A stretch of 64,000 nt of DNA, taken from NCBI GenBank assembly GCA_021234155.1, contig JAJEKV010000050.1:10466214-10530213 (forward strand), read 5' to 3'. Both the position numbers and the translations under genes were made by a program. Positions 40,452 to 53,798 of this stretch are shown one piece after another. Below the pieces are notes generated by a model. The model saw nothing but the letters and a program-made list of their open reading frames with translations. It did no database searches and was not told the DNA's origin. Position 1 is the first letter of the stretch. The number at the start of each line of letters is the position of its first letter. The stretch is from Isoetes taiwanensis. Lineage: Eukaryota; Streptophyta; Lycopodiopsida; Isoetales; Isoetaceae.

Positions 40452-42328
40452 GAAAGGGGGAAAAGGGAAAAGAGAAAAGGAAAAGGAAAAGGAAAGGGAG
40501 AAAGGGAAAAGGGGAAGGGGGAAGGGGAAGGGGAAGGGGAAGGGGAAGGGGGAAGGGAGAAAAGGAAAAATGCACAGAAAGGAAAGGAAAAGGAAGCAGA
40601 GAAAAGGGGAAAGGGGAAAAGGAAAAATTAGGGAAAAGGGAAACTGAAGGGGAAAGGGAAAAGGAAAAGGGGAGGGAAAAGGAAAAAGATGAAAGGGAGA
40701 AAGCGGAAAGGAAAATGGAAATAGGAAGGGAAAAGGAAAAGGAAAAGGGGCCGGGAAAAGGAAGCGATGAAAGGGGAAAAGGAGGGAGAAAGGGAAGCGA
40801 GGAAAAGGGGAAGGGGAAAAAGAAAAAATGATGAAAGGGGAGAAAAGGGAAAAGGGAAAAGGAAAGAGGGGGAAGGGAAAAGGAAAAAGCAGATGAAAGA
40901 GAAAGGGAAAAGGGAAGAGGAAAAGGGGAAAAGGAGAAAGGAAAAAGCGATGAAAGGGAGAAAAGGGAAAAGGAGAGAGGGGGAAGGGAAAAGGAAAAAG
41001 CATTAGAAAGGGAAAAGGAAGAGGGGAAGGGAAAGGAGAAAGATGAAGGGAGAAAGGGGAGAAAAGGGAAAAGGAAGGAGAGGGAAAAGGAGAAAGATGA
41101 AAGGGGAGGAGAAAGGGGAAAAGGAAAAGGGGAAAAAGGAGAAAGGAATAAAAAGAAAAGGTAAGAGGAAAAGAGGAAAGAGAGAGAAGGAGAAAAGGGA
41201 AAATGGAAGATAAAAAGAAAATGAAAAAAAAAGAATAGAAGACAGAGAGGGAAAGGGAGCGGAAAAAAAAAAGCACACATGAGGAAGATTAGAAGTAAAG
41301 GTGAGAAAAAGGAGAAAAAGGTAAAGGAAAATAAGAAAAAGGTTAAAGTCTATGGGAAAAAATAAAAGAGGGAAAAGAGAGGGGAAAAGGGAAAAAGAGA
41401 ACTTGGGAAAAGGAGCGAGAAAAAGAGAAAAAATGAAAGGAAGTGAAAAAAGGGGAAAAAGAAAGGGTGAAAGAAAGAGAGAAAAGGAAAACAAAAAGAG
41501 CATGGAGAGAAAAGAAAGGAAGAGGGGAAAAGGATGGAAAAATGAGGAAAAAAGGTGGAGGTGTTCAGAATGAACAAAGGGAATTAGGGAGCAAGGAATA
41601 GGAAAAGAGGGAAGGAGAGAAAAGAACCCACGAAAAAAGGAAGAGGAAAGGGTGAGGAAATAGAAGAAAGAAGGGAAAAGAGTATGGGGAAAGGGAAAAG
41701 AAAAAAAGAAACAGAGAAAGGAGAAAGGTGGAAAGGGGGAAAGGGGGAAGAAGATGGGGAAAGAAAGAAGGAAAAATTACATAAAAAGGTTAAGAAAAGG
41801 GAATGGAAAAGAGAGGCATATAAAGCCCGAAAGGGGCAAGGAAAGGGAAAATGTAAAGGAAGGGGAAAGAAAGGAAAGGGAAAAAGGGGAGCATTATAGA
41901 AAGCAAAAGAGATTGGGGAAATATGAAAGGGAATGGAAAGTTGAAGGAAAGGGAAGCTGAGGAAAAAGGAGAAGGGAAGCAAAGAGCATGAAAAAAGAGG
42001 AGAGAGAAATGGGAAAGAGAGAGATGGGGAAAAGAACCGTGATCAAGAGGAAGAGGGTGGGGAAAGGAAGAAAGAGGCATGAAAGGTAGCAAAGAGAGCG
42101 AAAAAAAATGCATGAAGCGGGGGAAAGAGAGAAAGGAAAAGGAAGGAAGAGGAAGAGGGGAAAAGGAAAGGGAGAGTAGTGCTGGAAAATGGGAAGAAAT
42201 GAGGGGAAGATAAAAAGGGAAGGGAAAAAGGCATTAAGAAAAAGAAAAAAAAAAGAGGGAAAGAAAGGAAGGCAAAGGGAGGAGAAGCAGAGGTTTAGAA
42301 AAAAAAGGGAGAATAAAAAAGAAAGAAA
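40452..42328 (+). repeat. Polypurine tract 1, about 1.88 kb
   Basis: The + strand is almost entirely G and A (runs like GGGAAAAGGAAAAGG), with rare C or T. In 40.69-41.10 kb a GATGAAAGG marker recurs at 40688, 40766, 40830, 40892, 40949, 41042 and 41096, mostly 55-80 bp apart, which points to tandem growth of a unit of about 60 bp. Long homopurine-homopyrimidine DNA can form intramolecular triplexes. The long minus-strand open frames here (up to 286 codons of Phe, Ser, Pro and Leu) arise because TTT, CCC, TCC and CTT contain no stops. Confidence 0.9.
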
Positions 42329-42349
42329 TTAAAGGTTCCTAATTTATAC

Positions 42350-45300
42350 TTGTGGTAGGTACCATTATAGTTATGTTATGTTTAGGTTGAAGTAGCTCGA
42401 TTGGTTAAATGTGTTTATTAACCAGGACAATATATTGGCACCACATAATCTAGAGAAAGAAGCAGTAGATCATACTCATTTTTCGATCCTCACGATTTGA
42501 AAAGTATCCCATCATCCACATCAACTTGTGTAAAGTTGTAAGAGAATTGAGCATTTTGTGCACTCAAGATTTAAGCACACCATAACTCATAATGTGTTTT
42601 GGCTAGAGTAGCTCTTTCTTGGTTCAATTATGTTATGTTTTAGTTGGAAATGCTTCGATTGGTTAGAAGCGTGTGGTACATTAACAAGGTCAGGAGGTTC
42701 AAGCCCTCCCTCACAGCAAGCTCCTATTATTTGGAATGCATCCCGATAATGCAAGGAATAGCATCAAGTTATTTGGAGCGTCAATAGTAAGGAATAGCAT
42801 CAAGTTCAAGGCGTTAAAATACGTTATAAGTCATACTATGTTGTTGATTCGGTTATGTGTTATGCTTTGGGTACAGGTAAGCTCACTTGGTTAGGCGTGT
42901 GGGTACGGAAGTATTTCGATTGGTTAGAAGCGTCACATTTTAATTATACAAGATTCCGGAGAGTTCAAGCCCTACCTTCTGACTCTTACTAGTTAGAAGA
43001 CATCACATAATACAAAGGATAGAAGTCATTTTAATTTAAATGAGTCGTTGCACCAAACCTACCTCTAAAGTAGGCTCTTATTGCTTAGAAGCCATACCAT
43101 CATTCGATAGAATTATTTAATTTAAACAATATATTGGCTGTACTTGATCTAGAGAAAAACATTTGGAAGTCATATTATTGTTTTGAGATCCTACTAGAAA
43201 GATATCCTATCATACAAAGGATAGCATCAAGAGTTGCATAAGTTAGCAGAAATTGAAACATTTTAAGATAAAAGCACACCATAACTCATAATGTGTTTTG
43301 GCTAAATTAAGCTCTATTTGGTTCAGATTATGTTATGTTTTAGGTTAGGAAGTAGCTCGATTAAGTTTAGAAGCGTGTTTTATTTAAACCACAAGGACAA
43401 TATATTGGCACACATAATCTAGAAAAACATTAGGAAGTCATATACGTTTCCGATCCTACGATTTGAAAAGTATCTATCATCCACATCAACTTGTATAAGT
43501 TATAGAAATTAAGAGCAATTTGTACTTAAGTTTTAAAGCACACCGCAACTCCTGTGTGTTTTTGGCTAGAGTAGCTCTTTGAAGTTCAATTATGTTATGT
43601 TTTAGTTGAAGTAGCTCCCGGTTGAGTTTAAATGTGGTACATTAACCACAAAGGTGGGAGGTTCAAGCCCTCCCTACAGCAAGCTCTATTATTTGGAATG
43701 CATCCAATAATCACGAGGAATAGCATCAAGTTATTTGGAGCATCCAATGAAATGCAAGGGAATAGCATCAAGAACCCAAGGCGTTGAAAATAACGTTATA
43801 AGTCATACTATATTTGTTGATTCGAGTTATGTTATGCTTTAGCTGGAGTAGCTCACTTGGATTAAGCGTGTTTGGAGTAGCTTTCGGTCGGTTAGAAGCG
43901 TCTGAGTACATTGAAAACCACAAGGTCCGGAGTTCAAAGCCTACCTTCTGAGCTCTTACTAGTTAGAAGACATCACATAATGCAAAGGATAGAAGTCATT
44001 TTAATTTAAATGAGTCGTTGCACCAAACCTACCTCTAGTGAGCTCTTATTACTTAGAAGCCATACCATCATTACGATAGAAGTTATTTGAAAATTTAAAG
44101 CAATATATTGGCTGTATGATCTAGAAAAACATTGGAAGTCATATTAAGAGAAAAACATTGGAAGTCATGATACGTTTTGAATCCTACTAGAAAGATATCC
44201 TATCATCAAAGGATAGCATCAAGTTGCATAAAGGATTCTGAAGTTAAACATTTGTGCACTCAAGATTTAAAAAGCACACCATAACTCATAATGTGTCTTG
44301 GCTAGAGTAGCTCTGGCAGTTCAATTATGTTATGCTTTGTTTGGGAAGTAGCTCGGAGTTAGTTTAGAAGCGTGTGGTACATTATACAGTAGGAGGTTAA
44401 GCCCTCCCTCTAAGCGAGCTCTATTTAGAGCATCCAATAATGCAAAGAATAGCATCAAGTTCAAGGCGTTAAAACGCGTTATAAGTCATGCACTATGTTT
44501 TCGCCCAGTTGGTTCAATTATGTTATGCTTTAGTAGCTCAATTGGTTGTTCAGAGTGTGTGGGCATTAACCCACAAGGTGGGGAGGAGGATCCGAAGCCC
44601 CTCCCACTCTAAAATCACCGTAGTTAGAGAAGACATCCACTTAAATACAAAGGATAGAATTTATGTTATTCATGATCATTACTTAGAAGCCATACCATCA
44701 TTTGATAGAAGTCATTTAATTTTAAACAATATGATGGCACATAATCTAAGAGAAAAACATTGGAAGTGTACTCACATTTTCCCGGATCCTACGATTTGAA
44801 AAGTATCCTATCATCCCACATCAACTTGTAGCAGTTATAAAATTAAGAAACATTTTATACCTCAAAGATTTAAAAGCACACCATAACTCGCAATGTGTTT
44901 TGGCTAGAGTAGCTCTGTAGTTCAATTATGTTATGTTTGAGTTGAAGTAGCTCGGAGTTGGTTAGGCGTGTGGTACATTAACCCACCGAGTTAATATATT
45001 AGCACACATAATCTGAGAAAAACATTGGAAGTCATATACGTTTCGATCCTCACGATTTGAAAAGTATCCTATCATCCACATCCAACTTGTGTAAGTTATG
45101 AAATTGAAACATTTTGTGCACTCAAGATTTAAAAGCACACCATAACTCATAATGTGTTTTGGCTAGAGTAGCTCTTTAGTTCAATTATGTTATGTTTTGG
45201 TTAAGGAAGTAGCTCAGTTGGTTAGAAGTGTGGTACATTAACCACAAATTCGGAGGGTTCAAGCCCTCCCTCTAGCAAGCTCCTATTATTTTGAATGCAT

Positions 45301-47300
45301 CCAATAATGCAAGGAATAGCATCAAGTTATTTGGAGCATCCAATAATGCAAGGAATAGCATCAAGTTCAAGGCGTTAAAGCCACGTTATAAGATATTTGT
45401 TGGATTCAGTTATGTTATGCTTTGCATTTGGAGTAGCTCACTTGGTTAGAAGCGTGTGGGTACGGAGTAGCTGGAGTTGGTTAAACGTCTGGTACATTAA
45501 CCACAAGGTGGGAGGGTTCAAGCCCTACCTCTAGCGAGCTCTTACTAGTTAGAAGACATCACATAATGCAAAAGGGATAGAAGTTATGTAATTTAAATGA
45601 GTAGTTGCACCAAACCTACCTCTAGTGAGCTCTTGCTTGAAGCCATACCATCATTCTGATAGAAGTTATTTAATTTAAACAATATATTGACACAACATGA
45701 TCTAGAGAAAAACATTGGAAGTCATATTACATTTTGGATCCTACTAGAAAGATATCCTATCATCAAAGGATAGCATCAAATTTATAAGTTGAAATTTAAA
45801 CATTTATTGCACTCAAAGTTAAAAGCCCCATAACTCATAATGTGTTTGCAAAAAGAAACAAATTAAGCTGGTTCGAAGAGATTATGTTATCGCTTTAGGT
45901 TTAAGATGCTTCAGTTAGTTCGGCGTGTAAATTTATTAACCACAAAACCGGAGGTTCAGCCACTCGCAAAAGCTCCTGTTAGAGGCGCGTCAATGATACA
46001 AAGAATAGCATCAGGTTCAGGCGTTAAAGCCGTTAAGTATACCATGTTTTCACCTTGATTAGGTTCAGATTATCACTGGCTCAATTGGTTAGAGTGTTAA
46101 TGGGCATTAACCACAAGGTGAGGATCAAACCCTCCCTCGCTGGAAAGCAATGGATTAGAAGACATCCACACATATTAAAGGATCAGTTAAATTTAAGCAG
46201 TCCGGTACGCAAACCACCTCGCGAAACTATTACTTTAAACCGCTCATTATATTTTTTATAATCCAGAAAACATTGGAGATCATGCGGTTTTGGATCCATC
46301 CAGCAAGTTATAAGAATTAAACGTTGTGCACTCAATATTTAAGCCACCACAATGTGTTTTGGCTAAATTATTTCTGGCTGGTTGATTATATTTATGTTTC
46401 GGTTAAAATGCTTCGGTTAGTTCGTAATTTATTAACCACAAAGATTGAGTTCAAGCCCTCCCTCGCAAACTATTGTTTGGAATAAAATGAAAATGCAGGA
46501 ATAGCATCAAGTTATTTGGGCATAATAATTAAAGGAATAGCATCAAGTTCGACGGTCGTTAATTGGTTCGGTTATGTTATGCTTTTAATTTAAGGTAAAT
46601 AGTTCGGCCCGATATGGTAAAGATATCGGTTGGTTAAATCATTTTGTTAACAAAGGTCGGAGTTCAAGCCGCTGAGCTGGTTGAACATCACATAATCGAG
46701 GATAAGTTATATAAAGATTTAAATAGTCGTTGCGCAAACCCTCGAGTGAACTCTTATTACATCATTCGGTTATTTAATTTAAAGCAATATATTGCTTGAT
46801 CTGGAGTCATAATTACATTTTGGATCCTGAAAGATATCTATCATCAAAGGATAACATCAAGTTCAAAGTTCGAAATTCGGCATTTATTTTCAAGATTCGC
46901 TTCCTAATATTGATTTTGGCTAAGAATTATTTGGTTCGAATTATGTTATGCTTTGTTGGAATTAGCTTCGATTAAGTTCGTGTGTTTATTAACCACAAGG
47001 CGGTTAAAACCTATTAATTACGAGCGCGTCGATAAATACAAAGAAGAATAGCATCAAAGTTCAAAGGCGTTCATGCGTTATAAAGTCATACTATGTTTTC
47101 GCGGTTGGTTCGAATTATGTTAATGCTTTTATTTCAGTTGGTTCGGTGTGTTTATTAACACAAAGATTACGGAGGATCAGAAAGCCCTCCCGAAGCCGAA
47201 TATTGGTTAGAAGACATAGTACAAAGGATAAGTTAATGCAATTTAAGCGGGTCGTGCGCAAACCACATAAAGCAAACCGCCATCTTATATTATAATGTTA
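42350..47300 (+). repeat. tRNA-Asn-derived tandem array 3 (degraded)
   Basis: Seventeen copies: truncated class A forms 42385-42428, 43343-43397, 44941-44990; class A 42642-42718, 43604-43681, 45199-45278, 46400-46469; class B 42901-42981, 43870-43950, 45459-45536, 46615-46674; class C 44340-44416, 45899-45970, 46954-47012; class D 44527-44615, 46075-46144, 47124-47198. The last third (45.85-47.2 kb) is the most eroded, with units shortened to about 250 bp. Some units show a truncated-A, A, B order not seen in the uniform part of array 4. All appear to be pseudogenes. Confidence 0.85.
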
Positions 47301-47518
47301 TCGCGGTAATTCACGGATTGGATCAAGCCTAGATTGGGTCGGGGATCATCCGCAAATTGCGTAAAGTAGGATTTCGCTGGCTTCCTGCAGATCATCTTAT
47401 AATGTTATCGTAGTTCTGGATTGGATCAAAGCCAATTGGAATAGTCGAGGATCATCAGGTGCATCAAAGAAGTGAAGTTTCTCGCTGAAAGTCATTGACC
47501 ATGTTAGCCGATCTTATG
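47278..47518 (+). repeat. Right-junction sequence, two copies
   Basis: CATCTTATATTATAATGTTA at 47281 and ATCATCTTATAATGTTATCG at 47391 are each followed by GGATTGGATCAA-GCC and GGATCATC. The flank that follows arrays is therefore duplicated here, directly before polypurine tract 2. Confidence 0.6.
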
Positions 47519-49240
47519 GGGAAGAGATGAAAGAAAAAAGGGGAGGAAAAGGGGAAAAGGGAGGAAAGAGAGCGATGGAAGGGAACCAAAACCGCAGGGG
47601 AAAAGGGAGAAAGAAGGGAAAAGTTGGGATAAAGAAGAGAAATGGATGGGGAAGGGAAAGGGAAAAATCAAAAGGGGAGGGAGGAGCGGGCGGCGCGAGA
47701 GAAAGAGACGCGAGGGGAAAAGGGGAAAGAGTCAGGGGGAGAAAGGGGAGAAAGAGTGGGGAAAAGGATCAAAAGAATGGGAAAGGAAGGGAAAAAGAGC
47801 AGTAATGGGAAAGGGAGAAAGGGAAAAGAGCATGGGAAAAGGAGAAAGAGGGGTGGGGAAAGAAGGGAGGGGAAAATTATGGCATGGAAAAGAGGGAAAA
47901 GAGGAAGGGAGGGAGAAAGGGGACACCGAGGAAAAATAAAAGAGTGAAAGGTTGGGGAAAATGAGGAGAAAGGTGAGGGAAGCGGAAGGGAAGGGAAAAG
48001 GCGTAAGAAAAAAGGGGAGTGAAGCGGAAAGAAAAAGGAGAATAAAGTGGAAATCGGAACACGGAAAAATGGCGTGGACAAAGGGAAGAGAATGGGGAAA
48101 GGGAAGGGGGAAAAGCCACGAGGAATAAAAAGGAAGGAAGAGGTGGAAAGAAAGGGGAAAAAGGGAGTGAGAAAAAAGACAATGGAAAAAAGGGGAAGAG
48201 GAGAAAGTTAAGGAAAATAGGAAAAGCGGGCTGAGGAGAAAAGGAAGAAAAATGCCGGGAAGAACATGAGGAAAAAGAAAGAGGAAGGAGAAAGAGGGTG
48301 GAAGGGAGAAGGTGGGCAAAATATAAAGATCAAGAGTGGGGATCAGGGAAAGGAGGGAAAGCGGAAAGGAAGTCATCATGAAAGGGAAAAGGGAAAAAAG
48401 GCCGAGAAAGAAAAAGAGGGGAAAGGGTGGAAAAGGAGGAAAAGGAGGGAGGGAGAAAGGAGAGCGGGAGGAAGGGTGAGACAGTAGTTAGAAAAAGAAG
48501 AGGGAAGAGGAGGAAGAGGAGAAAGCGAGGAAAGGACCTGGGGACAAAGGAAGAGGAGAAAAGGAGTGAGGGAAGGTGAAAAATCAATTAGAGGGAGAGG
48601 AGGGAAAAGTGGAAAGAAAAAGGAGGAGAGATTAGGGGAAATGAGAGAAAAATGGGCCACATAAAAGAGATTAGAAAAGGGGATGGAAGGGCATAGGGAA
48701 GAGAGAAAGAAAAGAAGGAAGAAAAGGGAAAAGACCGCGGGGAAAGCGAAGGGTGGTGAAGAATGAAAGGGGAAGGGAAGGAGAGAAGTGAGGAGGCCGA
48801 GGAGAAGGAAGACAAGGAAAATGGGCATGAGGGGAGAAAATGGGGAGAGGGGGTGGAAAAGAGAGTGGAAAAGAGGCGGATGGGAGGAGAAAGGGCATAT
48901 GAAAGGTGGGAAAAAGAAGGCAGAAAAAGGGGCATGGGGAAAAGGAAGGGAAAGTGGAAGTAAAAAAGGAAGAAAAGGAAATAAAGAGGCGGAGAATGAT
49001 GAAAAGGGGAAGGGGAAAATCCAGAGTCGGAAAAAGGGGAAGGGGAGAAAGGGAAGAGTGGGGAAAGGGGGGAAGGAAAAAGGCGGAAAGGGGAGGAGTG
49101 GAAGGGTTGGAAAAAGGGGGAAGGGAGAAGATGTAGCAGGAAACATAAGAAAAAGGGGAAAAGGAAGCGAGGGAAAGTGTGGAAAATGAGAGAGAAAAAG
49201 GAAAATCACGGAATAAAGGAAATAAAGGGGAAAGGGAGAT
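47519..49240 (+). repeat. Polypurine tract 2, about 1.72 kb
   Basis: This is a G/A-only + strand like tract 1 but less regular and with more isolated pyrimidines. It lies between array 3 and array 4, so array 3 is framed by polypurine DNA on both sides. Overlapping open frames on both strands (up to 277 codons) are composition artefacts. Confidence 0.9.
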
Positions 49241-49347
49241 TCGGATGCACAAAAGCCTCTTAAAGCTCGGCAATCACGGGATTAGTTTCTATTATATTAG
49301 ATTTATGAAGGGTCACGGTGAGATGGGTTTGTCCACATAGATTCCCA

Positions 49348-49377
49348 GCTTATGCCGACAGCGGGCACCATTATAGT
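49348..49377 (+). repeat. Left-junction sequence of array 4
   Basis: AGCTTATGCCGACAGCGGGC followed by ACCATTATAG is homologous to the left flank at 40238-40271. The array spacer begins right after it. Confidence 0.55.
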
Positions 49378-52300
49378 CATTATATGTTGGCACACACTTA
49401 ATCAGAGAAAAGGCTTGTTGGAAGTCACACTCTTGTTTTTGGATCTCACGATTTGAAAGTATCCTATCATCCACATCAACTTGGTATAGGATTATGAAAT
49501 TGGAAACATTTTGTGCACTCAATGTTTAAAAGCGCACCATAACTCATAATGTGTTTGGCTAGAGTAGCTCTGGCCCGAGACAATTATGTTATGTTTAGGT
49601 TGGAAGTAGCTCGGTTGGATTTAAGCGTGTAGGCACATTAACCACAAGGTCGGAGAGTTCAAGCCCTCCCTCTAGCAAGCTCTAATATTTGGAGATACAT
49701 CAATAATGCAGCGGCAGCATCAATATCCACGAGGAATAGCATCAGAGTTCAAGGCGTTAAAAGCCGTTATAAGTCATACTATGTTGTTGGTTGAGTTATG
49801 TTATGCTTTGTTTGGAGTAGCTCGCACTTGGTTAAGTGTGTTTGGAGTAGCTCGGTTAGTTTAAATGATAAGGCATTAGCCACAAGGTCGAGGTTCAAGC
49901 TACCTCTAAGCGAGCTCTTACTGGTTAAGAGACATCACATAATGCAAAGGATAGAGTTATGTAATTTAAATAATTCGTTGCACCAAACCTACCTCTGATG
50001 TTTTATTGCTTGAAGCCATACCGGCATTCGGTAGTACAATTTAATTTAAACCAATATATTGGCTGGCAGTCGAGAAAAACATTGGGAAGTCATAATGCAT
50101 TTTGGATTCTCACTAGAAGATGTCCTATCATCCAAAGGATAGCATCAAGTTGCATAAGTTAAATTTAAACATTTTGTGCACTCAAGATTTAAAGCACACC
50201 ATAACTCGCATAATGTGTTTGGCTAGAGTGGCGCTCTTTGGTTCAATTATGTTATGTTTTGGTTGAAGTAGCTTTCAGTTAGTTTAAGAGCGTGTAATTT
50301 GTTAACCACAAGGTGGGAGGTTCCAGCCCTCCTCTAGCAATCCTATTATTTGGAATGCATCCAATAATGCAAGGAATAGCATCAAGTTATTTGGGGCAGC
50401 ATCAATGATGCAAGGAATAGCATCAAGTTCAAGGCGTTAAAAGCCGTTATAAGTCATGTACTATGTTGATTAGGTTAGCATGTTATGCTTTGGGTGGAGT
50501 AGCTCACTTGGTTGGTGTGTTTGGAGTAGCTCGATCGGTTAGGCGTCACGAGAACATTAACCACAAGGTGGGAGGTTCAGCCCTGCAGCTACAGTCTTAC
50601 TAGTTAAGAAGACATCACATAATTACAGAAAGGATAGAAGTCATTTTAGTTTAAGTAGTGGTTGCACAAACCTACCTCCTAATTGAGCTCTTATTACTTA
50701 GAAGCCATACCATCATTACGATAGAAGTTATTTAATTTAAGCAATATATTGGCACAAGCAGTCTAGAGAAAACATTGGAAGTCATATTAGAGAGAAAAAC
50801 ATTGGAGTCATATTACGTTTTGAATCCTACTGAGATATCCTCATCCAAAGGGATGGCATCAAGTTGCATAAGTTCACGAGAATTTAAACATTTTGTGCAC
50901 TCAAGATTTAAAAGCACACCATAACTCATAGTATTGTCTTGGCTGGAGTAGCTCTATTTGGTTCAATTATGTTATGCTTTGGGTACGGAGTAGCTGGAGT
51001 TAGTTTAAATGTGTTTACATTAACCAGGAGGAGTTCAAGCCCTCCCTCTAGCGAGCTCCTATTATTTAAAACATCCAATAATCTGAGAATAGCATCAAGT
51101 TCAAGGCGTTAAAAGCCGTTATAAGTCATACTATGTTTTTCGCAGTTGGGACTTCAATTATATTTATGCTTTAGTAGCTCAATTGGTTAGAGTGTGTGGG
51201 CACACATTAACCACAAGATTCGGGAGGATCAAGCTCCCATAAGCAATCTTATTAGTTAGAGGCATCACATAATGCAAAGGATAGAAGTTATGTTATTAAT
51301 GATCATTACTTAGAAGCCATACCATCAAATTCAGATAGAGAGTCAATTCAAAGTTTAAACAATATCATTCCCAGCTTTGCAAAATCTAGAGAAAACATTG
51401 TTAGAATCATACTCTCACGTTTTGGATCTCGATTTGAAAATTATCCTATCATCCATCTAACTTGTATAGGATTATGAAATTAAAACATTGGATTTTAAAA
51501 GCACCATAACTCGCAATGTGTTTTGGCTAGAGCTTCTAGCTTCTTTGGTTAATTATGTTATGTTTGGGAGTTGAGTAACAGGTTGATTTAAAACGTGTAG
51601 ACATTCACCAAGGACAATATATTGGCACACATAATCTAGAGAAAAACATTGGAGGTCATACTCTGTTTCGATCCTCGATTTATTAATCCTATCATCACAT
51701 CAACTTGTGCCGGGTATGAAATTGAAACATTTTGTGCACTCAAAGTTAAAAGCACCAAAGCTCTGTAATGTGTTTGGTATTCTAGTTCAATTATATTTAT
51801 TTGGTTAAATGGCTGGGTTGGTTAGAAGTGTGGTAAAACTAAGCAAAGTCGGAGGGAGTTTCGGCCTCCCTCTATGGCTCCTATTATTTTAGGATGCATC
51901 CAATAATGCAAGGAATAGCATCAAGTTATTTGACATCCAATAATCTGAGGAATAGCATCAAGTTCAAGGCGTTAAAGCCGTTATAAGATGTTGTTAGTTC
52001 AGTTATATTTATGCTTTACAGAATTTAAGCTCATGGACAGAAGCGTGTGGGCTAGCTCAGTTGGATTCCAGAAAATGCATTTATTAACCAATTGGAGGGT
52101 TCAAAGCCCTACCTCTGAAATACTGGATTAAAGAAGACATCACCGTAAAGAATAGAGAGCCCTGTTTTGGCCAATTCGTTGCACCAAAACTACCTCAGTG
52201 AGCTCCTTGCTTAAAATGCCATGCTTCACCCAGGTAGTTATTTAAATTTAAAGCAGTATATTGACCTGCTTATGATCTAGAAAAACATTGGAAGTCATAT

Positions 52301-53722
52301 TACATTTTGGGATCCCCTCTTAGAAAGATATATCATCAGAGGATGGCATCAATTTTATAAGTTCGAAATTTAATTTTGTGCACTCAAGATTTGGCACAAC
52401 AAATATTAGGCTAGAGTAGCTCTCTTTAGTTCAATTAAACATATAAGCTTTGGGTAGCTCAGTTGGTTGGAAGTGTGAGTTTACATTAACCACAAAATTT
52501 GGAGGAGTTCAAGCCCTCCCTCTAGCAAGCTCCTATTATTTAGAAGCATCCAATAAATACAAAAAGGCCATCAGAACAAGGCGTTAAAACCGTTGATTAT
52601 TATATGTTTTTAGTTGGTTTCAATTATGTTATGCTTTAGTAGCTCGATTGGTTAGAGTGTGTGTTTATTGGCAACCACAAGGTCAGGAGGATCAAGCCCT
52701 CCCTCTAAGCGTCTTGTGGTTGAAAGCATCTATTTGGGATAGAAGTTATGTAATTTAAGCAGGTCATTGCCAAACCTACCTCTAGCGAGAGCTCTTATTG
52801 CTTACAAGCCATGCCATCATTATATATTGGCACACATAATCCTAGAGAAAACATTGGAGATATACTACATTTTTTGGATCCTCGCCCACATCATCCACAT
52901 CAACATTATGAAGTTACCAAATTTGTTGTTTGTGCACTCAATATTTAAAAGCACACCATAACTCATAATGTGTGTTTTGGCTAGAGTGGCTTCTATTTGG
53001 TTCAATTATGTTATGTTTGGTTGAAGTAGCTCAGGTTGGTTAAAGCATTAGTAGGTACATTAATACAAGATTGGGGAGGTTCAGCCCTCCCCTCTAAGCA
53101 AGCTCTAATATTTAGGAATACATCCAATAAAGTACAAAGGAATAGCATCAGAGAAGAGTTATTTGGAGCACTTAATAGTACAGGAATAGCATCAAGTTCA
53201 AGGCGTTAAAGCGTTATAAGATGGTGTTGGATTCGGTTATGTTATGCTTTGTTTTAAGATGGCTCGCGTTTAAGAAGCGTGTGGCTGGAGTATGCTCAGT
53301 TGGTTAAATCACGACATTAACCACAAAGGTGGGAGAGTTCAAAGCCTACCTACTAGCGAGCTCTTACTAGTTAAAGAAGACATCACATAATGCAAAAGGA
53401 TAGAAGTTATATAATTTAAATAGTCGTTACTACAAGCCTACCTCTAGTGAGCTCTTATGCTTAGAAGCCATACCATCATTCGATAGAAGTTATTTAATTT
53501 AAACAATATATTAGCCTGACAGTCTAGAGAAAAACTTGTTGGAAGTCATGAAATTACATTTTGGATCCTACTAGAAAGATATCCTATCATCCAAAGGATA
53601 GCATCAAGTTGCATAAGTTACGAAATTTAAACATTTTGTGCACTCAAGATTTAAAAGCACACCATAACTCATAATGTGTTTTGGCTAGAGTAGCTCTGCT
53701 GGTTCAATTATGTTATGCTTTG

Positions 53723-53798
53723 GCTGGAGTAGCTCGATTGGTTAGAAGTGTGGTACGTTAACCACAAAGGCGGAGAGGTTCAAGCCCTCCCTCTAGCG
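53723..53798 (+). pseudogene. tRNA-Asn pseudogene, class C
   Basis: This 76-nt copy has a good acceptor stem and B box, but the anticodon arm reads GTGTGGTACGTTAACCAC with a disturbed loop, and there are extra bases in the variable region and T stem. It is the last degraded-looking copy before the uniform block. Confidence 0.6.

Noticed and set aside
40420-42234. Long minus-strand open frames (up to 286 codons) rich in Phe, Ser, Pro and Leu
   Set aside because: They lie in a polypyrimidine strand, where stop codons cannot arise without A. All frames are open together and no domain is visible.
47527-49273. Overlapping Lys/Glu/Gly-rich (+) and Phe/Ser/Pro-rich (-) open frames
   Set aside because: They are composition artefacts of polypurine tract 2, open in several frames on both strands.
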